Position numbers and translations under genes: made by a program. Below are positions 55,524 to 64,000 of a stretch of DNA of 64,000 nucleotides, piece after piece; positions within the stretch are counted from its first letter, which is position 1, and each line of letters opens with the position of its first letter. The notes beneath the pieces are model-generated. The model saw nothing but the letters and a program-made list of their open reading frames with translations. It ran no database searches and was not told the origin of the DNA. The stretch is from Raffaelea ambrosiae (taxonomy: Eukaryota; Ascomycota; Sordariomycetes; Ophiostomatales; Ophiostomataceae), in the NCBI GenBank assembly GCA_002778195.1, contig PCDI01000012.1:777801-841800 (forward strand), given 5' to 3'.

Positions 55524-58500
55524 CATAAAAAAAACACACAAAGGTCACAGGATGGAGATGATAAAAGGAACACACACTGAACTAGCGAAACCGGATCGGC
55601 GAGGATGTCTTGATGGACAAGGAAATGAACGAGAGAAGGAAGCCTCCAACCGGAATGAGACTGCGATAAACATCCGAGTCCAGATTGCAGGAGACCTTTT
55701 GTCGGGCGCGTCCTTTTCGATATCGCTGTCCTGAGATGAAGATGGACGCGACCAAGGCTCCCCGATTGGAAAGGAAGCGTTGACTCACACTCGAACAAGC
55801 AAAAAGGAAGAAGCAGAGAGAAAGCGAACAATCCGGTGTCGGCGCCTTGTTTCGGACAACAAGGCCACCGCTAGATGGGCTGGATGGGCGCCGTAGCCTG
55901 TAGGGCTGGAATGGAGCAAGATACTTGTTATCTGCCACTGAGCGTTGCTGCATCGGCGGGGGGGAGTCTGAGAGCTCTGCGCACATCGCAATGTCCCCGT
56001 CCTGCCGATATCGCTTTTGCACCTCCCGAAGGAAAGAACGCCCCAGGGAGCACGGCTTGCCGCGGTCGGTCTGACTGTAGCTCTCTGTGTGCGACACGCT
56101 GTGGAACTTGCTTTTTCGGTCGCGCTTTCTCGATACGGCAATTCTTCTCTAAGCAGGAGCAGGGGGGGGGATGCAGGTCATGCTCAGCCTTATCTCGCTG
56201 ATGAACTTGGGTCACCTGGGTGTCTGAGGAGGCCCGGGAAAAATCGGAGGGACCACCCAAGACAATAATTCCACCGCGATATGCTACGATTTACCGCCGT
56301 ACTGCAACGACAAACCACAGAGGCGAAAAAAAGACAGAGGGGGAGGGGGGGGGTTTGCAGGAAGAGAGAGTAAAGAAGTTTGAAAAAAAGCAACGCAAGC
56401 TACTTTTCAGACACAGTAAAACAGCTAATCTCTGTTTGCCGCCGGAAACGGGAAGCTATGCTTAGGGATCGTGTTTCTCTTCAGTGTCTTCTGTTTCTTC
56501 GATTTCTTCACCTGCTCGGTCCTTTGCCGGCGGTGAAGAACAATTGGCCACCCGATTTCGAATAAAAAATTCTACAAATTTGATTCGATTTCTTCCTGAG
56601 TCATCCATGGCAGCTATGCCATGAACGTGGAAGAGCAAGTTATTAGTGATGGAAATGGGAAACGCCTTCGACTCGGCGAAAACAAACAAACAAAAACACC
56701 CCATGTGACTCTTGTGCCGTCGAATGGACTGATCCACCGTTTTCCTTTTTTGGGGGGGGGGGCTTTCTGTTGCGAAACTCCAAAGCTCGTAAGCTATGCA
56801 ACTCGTACTCGTACAGTGCATTCCTACACGCCTCTCCTTAGCACAACGTGTTGTCTGTGCCCACCATCGTGCGCCGTTTTTCTTTTTCTTTTCTTTTTCC
56901 TGACGTTTTCTTCCCACGACAAAACGGGTCCAGCCCCCTCGGCCAGACGGACCGACGACGGCCAGTGGGACAGAATGGAGGGCGAGAATAAGCCGATATG
57001 GAAATACCGACAGTACATGGCACTGCGTTACCTAACGATTGCTGCAAACACAGCGAATAACCTTTTGCAAACCACACACACGCACACACACACTTAATAG
57101 GGAGAGCTCTTTTTTAGTGCTGTAACTGATCGACCACCCGCCTGGTGCCGGTAGTTTGGGGCTAGGCGTGTGTCCTTCATGATGAACTGCTGCTCGGCTG
57201 GCATGCCATGATGTAAGAAGATACTCACAAACCCCTCCCAAACTAGGGAAATAGTGGAGGCATCAGGAAAGGGAGGGAAGCTGCAAACACGAAAAGGAAC
57301 TTTTGCGAAAGTTGCCGAGTCGTATTCTCCCGCGCGCGCGTGTGTGCGTGTGTACCTACCTACCTACCTGTATCTTGAGAAAGGTCTAGACCTGTTCGTC
57401 CTAGACCCGTTCGTCGACGTTCGTCGATGCTGTTAGTCACTGGCCACCACGCCAAACAAATTAACGAAACCCGTGGTTTTCTCCTGAAGCTAAGTTTTCG
57501 CGTCGAGGGAGAAGGGGGCCCAAAAATAAAACAAAATAAAATAAGCCAAGAAAAAAAGAACCAGGAACGGCGTCTTTGTCCAACTTGTTCCCCTTTGTGT
57601 TGTTTGTGCTATTTTGGGCACCGTGCTGTTCTGGGTTGCGAGTAATGGATCAGGCACAACGTGATCACTAAGATACGATGTTGATGCTGTCATTGGTGTG
57701 TAAGAGACACAAATCACATTCCGCCGTCCGGTTATTCTGGAACCAACCCTCCCTTCTTATCCCGCGCATCAGCTGCAAACGGGAAAGGATTTTGGGGTTC
57801 CGGCCGTCTGGCGTGTCGGGCTTTTTGACCGGGGGGAAGAGGGGGGTACCTGCAGCCCAAGGAGGCAATGATGAGAAAGGAAGGACTTGGGCCAGAGAAA
57901 AGAAGAGCAAGAAAACACACACAGCTGGTCGCTGACACGGCTATCTGCCCGTCTCGGCCAGTCAAGCGAAGCACACCCAACCAATACCGGCTGGCACGCA
58001 CACAAATGCAGAGAACGTGCATAGCAAAGTAGAGCCTATTGCATAGATGCGATAGGTTGCCATAGGGCCAGAGACTAGAGGCAGTTCAGGCATCAAGACA
58101 CACAAAAAGGGTGTGAATGCTGCATGGGCCTCACCATATGTGATCAAGTTTTGCTCTCTTTTGTTTTGCGATATACGATATAACTACGATATTGGATAGT
58201 AGATATATGCACGTTCTTGAGAGTGCCTGCCAGTGGGATTGAACCTAGCTTGGGCAGTTCTCTGCAACAGGACGTGGGGGTTCAGTTTCAAAGTCAATTT
58301 GGGCTCGGGGCATCCATTCCTTTGCCAATGGGCTGCTTCTGGACGGCTGCATTCTGTGGACTTTGTGGTTTTTTTTTGTTGCTACTATCAACCTCGGGTC
58401 AGATAGGAGGAAAGGATGCAACAATCCCACGATGTGGGCGAGGTTTTTTTTTTTTTTTTTTTTTGGCGTCTGTGGTGGCTTTTTGCTGCCAATACAGTTT

Positions 58501-58917
58501 CAATGTACGAGTAGCCCGGTTGTCTGTTTATGCTATCGCCCCAGCAGTCACTGCTGCATACTCGTGCCATGTACATAGTAGTATCGGTTCCTTCTCGGTG
58601 TCCCTTTTCGTTGTCAATTGCCGTTTTTGTTGTTTTCTACGGCGCAATACCCATTTCGCTAGTCACCTCCTCCTTCTCTCTCTCTCTCTCTTTTTTGGCT
58701 TCCTTATCTCTCCCTCTCTCATAGACACATGTGAGCAACGCGGGCGGCTGGGAAGAAACGCACTGGGCAAATCTAATCGCTCGGGTATCAAAGAGGACCC
58801 TGCATCGGTTTCCCCTAGCATTATCTTGCTTTTACCGCCCTATGATCTGGGTTTATCTTTAAGCTTTGGTATTCCGCTCTTTCGGCTTTCCTTAAGCCGA
58901 TGGTGACCGCAAACATC

Positions 58918-58940
58918 CACACACACACACACACACACAC
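58918..58940. repeat. (AC)n microsatellite
   Basis: About eleven AC units, non-coding. Confidence 0.92.
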
Positions 58941-60452
58941 GAGGCAATGAGACGCCAAAGTGGAAAGATAGACGACTGCAGGGAGAGTGGACAGGGTCAA
59001 TGGTGAGGACAGCAGGGGTGGGGGGACGGCAATGAAATGTGGGTTTACAAAGAAACACAACCTGAAATGTGACAATGCTTCCTACATGGGAACGTCAGAC
59101 CAAGAAGAGATGCAATAAAGGTAAGCGAAGTGAGCAAGCAAACCTGCGAACTATCGTGGGATGCCCCGTGTAGGATGTGTGATGCGTGTGGGATGAGAGT
59201 TAGAGTGAGGAATTAGGAATTAGGAATTGGCGGGCGCTCTGTTATCAGTTGACGGCACAGGCACAGGCAGGCACACGTGGTGATCAGATCGACAGGCCAT
59301 CGAGCGAAAACAAGGAGGGAGCGTGACCCTTCCAGAAACAGATCCGCCGAAAAGGGGGAAGACAAGGGAAACAAGTCGCACACAGCCGTGGGATTTGTGA
59401 GACATCATTTCCCCTGGCTAAGGAAAATAATGAATCGTCGGCTTTTTATCAAACGATGCTCCATCCGGACCGAGCTCAGCAAAAAAGGGCATTGCTAGAT
59501 TTGTGAATTGCGCGAAGATCCTAGCCGAAACAGGGTCTCTGTACGCCTCAGGGGGAAAGGAAATGGACAGATCATGGCGGCACGGCAAAGGGTAAGAAAG
59601 AGAGACGGCAGTCGAGGTGTGAATGACGAGGCTCAAGACAAGGGTGAACGAGATAGGCAAATCAATATGCCGTATATTACTGAAGCTGGCCAGCTGCAAT
59701 GGAATTGGAATGCACTAAAACGGCAAGCCGACAGAGGTCCATGCATGCTCCGCAGGCCATGCACAGGCCATGCTTGTTCCATTGGGCGAGCATGGGCCGG
59801 TCAGGCTGTGCTGGCAGGATGCGAGTGGAGGAACACTGCTTTGTGCGTTTGAAATATGACGAACAAAACAGCTACGGAAGACAAAAACGACCGAAATCGA
59901 CCAGTCGACCAAAGCCGGCATGAACGCCATGCAAGCCGTGCATGGCCAGAAAGAGCAAAGTGAAATAAAATAATAAAAATAAAAATAAGGAAAACAATGA
60001 GGAGTGGCGAGAAGCAACCAAAGGAAGGCGTAGAAGGTGGATAGATACCCGGCTGACCACGGGAAGGACGAGGTCAAACAAAAGGAAACAAAACATACAA
60101 AAAATACCGTGCAGGACCTTTGCCCGTAAGTGTCGTGCATGCATCGCTTTCACTTGTAAACTTGCCCGGTTCAGGACAGACACACCAACCTGGGGGATAC
60201 TTGGCATTTGCCGTTGTTCGTCGCTAGTGCGGATGTACCTGGCCGTGCATGGCCAGTAGTTATATCCATCCATCTTTAGAGTCGTTTCCAATGTGCTGTT
60301 CCATCCAACACAAAGCAGGGCGCGCCCCCACAGGGACGGCAGACACGGGCTGCGAAGTGTGTGTGTGTGTGCCTTTCTTTCCCAGCTTGCCCGGCTGAAG
60401 GCCTGCATAAAAAGGAATGTGAGGAGCAGTCCGTGTGTGCCTGTGGAAGAGA

Positions 60453-60488
60453 GCGCGCACGCGCGCGCGCATGTGTGTGTGTGTGTGT
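60453..60488. repeat. alternating (GC)n(TG)n tract, Z-DNA type
   Basis: Thirty-six bases of uninterrupted purine-pyrimidine alternation, GC-rich in the first half and TG in the second. Confidence 0.9.
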
Positions 60489-61841
60489 TGTATCCTGCCG
60501 ATGCCTTAACAAACCCAGATGTGCCCTCTTTCTTCCTAGCCGGCTAGCTTGGCTGCAGGCTCTCGGCCGTTTCGGTTGCCGGGATGGTAAACTGAGGAGA
60601 CAAGAGAAACACCCCCACGCCCGTGCCATAGTCGTCGTTGCAATGGAGGAGGAGGAGAGGGGAAAAAGAGGGAGACAGAACAGACGCCAGTCTACGACGA
60701 CGAGTACTGCTACTCTGCTTCCAATTGCTGACAAGACGAGAACAGATAGGACAAGGCCGGGCAGACATGCTCGAACATTGATGTGCTATGCAACCAAGAC
60801 ATCTTTTAACACATGGCTAGCCCTTTTCGAAAGCCCATTGGCCAGTTTGGGGGGACACTGTGTGCCAATTCGTCTGTGAAGAGAGAAGAAAAGGTAGAGC
60901 CGGAAACAGCCAGAAGCGTTAACCAGGACCAGAGGGCAGATGCCGCAAACACGCAACTTCTTTTGTATTTTTCGTCACCAATGTGACGCAGCATGGGCAG
61001 CGAAGGCCGCCCATGGTTGGCCGTGAATGGTTGGGTTTGTTTCGAGTTATTGATTTGCTTGTTCCTAATTTTTTCTTCTTTTTTTTTCATTCTTGTCGTC
61101 ATTTGTTTCGTCCCTTCTTGTCCCGCCTGCAGCTGTTCTGCATGTATCTATGCAATTTAACTACATCGAGAATTGCTTCGCTGGCCGCTCGTGTTCGCTT
61201 TCAGAGGGACGCCTCAAGGAAGACACGCTCTCAGTCTGCGGCCGGTACCTACGAGTACTGTACTCCTCCTCGGGCGCACCTTTGTGCACGTTCGTATTGT
61301 CCCACCGCTTCTTGCTACTCATTGGTGGCCCACGAGCATGCACAGACGATTCAGATTGGCAGCTGCATCACGTCTCCGTTGGGTAATGGAAACGGGGAGC
61401 CAGGTAGAATTTTTTTCTCTTCTTCTTTTGACCTCCGCCTGTTTCTGCTTGTTTCTGCCCAGTGAAAAATTTTCAGTTCTTTCCATGTTCCTTTCTTTCT
61501 GCCATTGATCCCTGCATTGGCTTGCCCGCCTTTCCTTTGTCTCACGAGTGCAACACAAAATGGCGGAGAGAGAGAGAGAGAGAACAAAAGGACGATACTC
61601 GTACAGTGTGTAGTGCGTGTGGTCCGCCTGGCATGGGACCCCATTGGCTGCCCCTCTGGCTACCCCCTCATATGCATGGCCATCAAGATTCATGAGACGG
61701 AAGGGAGGGGACAAGAAAGAGAAACAACAGCAGCCGCCAGGGATACACCAGGGGACAACAGGGACAACGGGACATTGTCTGGAATACCAGCCCGCCTTTT
61801 CCCAACAAACTGACAAGCGAGTCGTCACAGCCGCAGAAAGT

Positions 61842-61870
61842 CTTTTTTTTTTTTTTTTTTTTTTTTTTTC
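61842..61870. repeat. T homopolymer
   Basis: A run of about 28 T in non-coding DNA. Confidence 0.9.
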
Positions 61871-62483
61871 CAGACAAGACGGTATCAAGTCAGACAAAAA
61901 AGCAGGGCAGGTACAAAAAAATGGTGGCCATGTGGTGCCAACACCTGACCCTGTTTTCCTGGGAGGGTATGCTAATATTATTTTACCGGCTATACCTATG
62001 AACTAGTTACTAACGATAGCTGTTTTGTTCTTTGGGGAAGTCGAGTTCCGTGGAAAGTGATGGCCTTGCTTTTGGGGGGTACAGTAAGACAGCAAAGAGA
62101 AGCTGCCCAGCAAATGTGCAATACACTGTCAGCAGTGTGTTATACGGAGACATACAGGGCACCGGCCAATCGTGATCTGTCGCAATGGATGGCTGGGATG
62201 ATGGGGGCAGCAGGCGGCTAGGTTGCGCCTTCTCTCCACTGGACTCGCGTCAGCTGCTTTTTTTGCAGAGGTCGAGGTCGCCTAAACCCAGTCGAGGATC
62301 ACCTTTTCGGCTTACCTCATAGCGGACCCTCTCTCTTGACAGGCCTTTTTTCCCTTTTAATTTCCTGGTTTTCTGAATACTGACGACTCGATTGCTGGCT
62401 CTTACTGACTCCTCCTGACGCCTCCAACAGACAAGGGCACGGGAACGTCCAACTGACTGACAGACCCTCACCTCCTTTTTCCT

Positions 62484-62508
62484 CACTCCTCACTCCTCAC
62501 TCCTCACT
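62484..62508. repeat. 7-bp tandem repeat (CACTCCT)
   Basis: About three and a half units in non-coding, pyrimidine-rich DNA. Confidence 0.85.
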
Positions 62509-63465
62509 CTTCTTGCCCTTTGTATACTTCCCCGCCCGAGGCACCCGTGAGGCCCGCGAGCCCGTGAAAACCGCCGTCCATTGCGCAAGCCTGGCTGCTT
62601 TTAGTGCACACGCAATCAATATAATACCATGTAGAATTAAGGCGTCTTGTGCCGACAGCCCCCTCCCCTTTGGTGCTGTGGCACAGCGCGGCAACAAAAG
62701 TCCCATGTTCACGGGATCTTACAACGTGCGAGGGCCCGGCGGCAGTTTGCTGCTGTTGCAGTGGCCAGCCATGGGTTTTTTTAGTGTGTGTCTGCGTGTG
62801 TGTCTGCGTGTGCCGGTTCTGGTAACAAATCATTTTCCAGAAGTCTGGTACACTTTCAGGGCACAGCTCCCTGGAGCCAACGCTGCCGAGTCAGCAGCAC
62901 CCGCACAGTACATAGTATTCTTACGGGCATCGTACTATGTAGGTAGGTAGTTGCTCACATTCACTACGAGAATTCTTCTTCAGTGACGACGTTTCTCCAG
63001 TTTAAACGGCTGCGTCGGCGCTCGCCTGTGGCAACACTGGCGGTGTGAACGCGTCAACGGCGCCGACGCATTCCAGCGGTCGACGAAAGGAAGAGGAAGA
63101 AGTTTTGTGTGGTCTTGCGTGGTCTGTGTGTTCTGTGGTGTCGGCGGTTCTTTGTCGAACAGTCCAGCCATGGTCCAGTGTGTTTGTCCAGCCAGTCCAA
63201 CCTGTCCAGCAACGGTCGTGCCTGCCCTCCCTGGCTGCCCATCCTCGCCGACGCACCCCCATTGGCCAAGGCCGTTTCTGGGGCACCTGGGCCTTTCTCG
63301 TAGATCGTCGAAAAGTCTCCTAGGTCTCCCCTTGGTCGCCTAGGCCGCCTTGATCGTCTTGGTCGATCTCCGCTTTCGGATCCGTCTTTGATGCTGGTGC
63401 CTGCCCTGGCCAGCACTGTGACTGACACCACAGCACGCAGCTCGTATGTGTCTTACACAGCGACA

Positions 63466-63553
63466 GTCAGATACATCCGATACATCAGATACATCAGATA
63501 CATCAGATACATGTCTCAGGTGTTGAGTATCGGATGTATCTGATGTATCTGAC
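63466..63553. repeat. 9-bp repeat (ATACATCAG) with inverted copy
   Basis: Five tandem units at 63466-63512 are followed, after a 14-base spacer, by about three units in inverted orientation at 63527-63553. Both arms even share the variant unit containing ATCCGA, so a stem of about 25 bp can form. Confidence 0.9.
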
Positions 63554-64000
63554 CTGCCGCGCACAGCCAGGACAATACGTGCACGGCATGCCGCAGCCCG
63601 TCCAGAGAGGTACCTGCCGTCCCACCGCACCGCTGAGGCTACTTTATTCTTTCTTGTCTTTGTGGCTTCTGTGCTTCTCCAGTGTCTCGTGTCTTATTCT
63701 CTCGCCCAGGTCCCAGGGGCCGGGAATTCATTTTTATCGATTAATATTGTTCACTGTTTCCACTGTTTCCACAGTCTGCCGCAGCCTCCCACTGTACAGC
63801 ATAGCGTTTTGGTCAGGTCCCTGTCCCCTTTGCTCGGCGCGATCACGCAAGAGGGGAGTCATACTTAGTGCACACTAATACTGTTGCTACCACCTTTGTG
63901 TTTTCCGGGAGGGCTGTTGCGCGCTCGTCCCGGCGGCGCTCGCTTTTCTTTTTTGGTCTCGTCTGTCCTGTCTCCTATATGACTTCGGCCAGTCCCCGGT

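Larger units (their letters stand above)
54124..64000. other. gene-free 9.9 kb rich in simple repeats
   Basis: No open frame here shows a domain, a signal or a plausible exon chain. The DNA holds many microsatellites and homopolymers. A gene may begin beyond 64000. Confidence 0.6.

Noticed and set aside
58221..58260. possible minus-strand tRNA (GGTTCAATCC-like box)
   Set aside because: The flanks do not form a T stem or a cloverleaf.
63466..63553. CRISPR-like array
   Set aside because: Units are 9 bp, contiguous and without spacers, and the host is a eukaryote.

Overview
The window is nuclear DNA of a filamentous ascomycete, most likely a Sordariomycete. Genes carry short GT-AG introns (42 to about 245 bp), branch sites of the CTAAC type, GC-rich coding sequence and pyrimidine-rich leaders. 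Product types are typical of Pezizomycotina: a GPI-type GH16 glucanase, a kelch/transmembrane wall protein and a COQ11-type reductase. One 30-base N run (1533-1562) and one single N (41296) mark a draft assembly. No rRNA, tRNA, CRISPR array or intact transposase was found.

Layout. 1-6.9 kb: no gene recognised. 6.9-17 kb: four intact plus-strand genes, namely a Kre9/Knh1-like secreted membrane protein, an MFS transporter, a GPI-type GH16 beta-glucanase and the mitochondrial protease OMA1. 17.4-22.6 kb: a decayed stretch with a methyltransferase pseudogene, an intact HAD-type hydrolase on the minus strand, a degraded copy of a conserved fungal gene of unknown function, and a MITE-like inverted-repeat element. 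22.8-24 kb: RPL5, whose first exon is only the ATG. 27.4-31.4 kb: a long leucine-rich-repeat protein with a PP1-docking motif (Mhp1/PPP1R37-like). 36-38.8 kb: an eight-helix membrane protein of unknown function. 39.6-47.4 kb: a compact housekeeping block with YAF9 (minus), a single-pass protein with a probable beta-trefoil tail, SYF2, COQ11 (minus) and a probable mitochondrial protein. 47.9-48.7 kb: a second relic patch with a chimeric ORF built from an enolase-superfamily piece and a reductase piece, and an orphan minus-strand exon. 51.7-54.1 kb: a kelch-repeat membrane protein. 54.1-64 kb: no gene recognised, many simple repeats.

How the genes relate. There is no metabolic gene cluster; most intact genes are housekeeping functions (ribosome, spliceosome, chromatin reader, ubiquinone, mitochondrial quality control) or cell-wall/surface functions. 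The notable features are the two pseudogene patches, whose lesions include TAG stops consistent with C-to-T change at CAG codons (RIP-like), and a CTAACCC-type telobox motif beside a C/G run upstream of RPL5, YAF9/41357 and SYF2. I see no convincing new defence or mobile system. The most unusual items are the chimeric ORF at 47863-48342, the degraded gene next to the MITE-like element, and the open reading frame continuing beyond the YAF9 stop.
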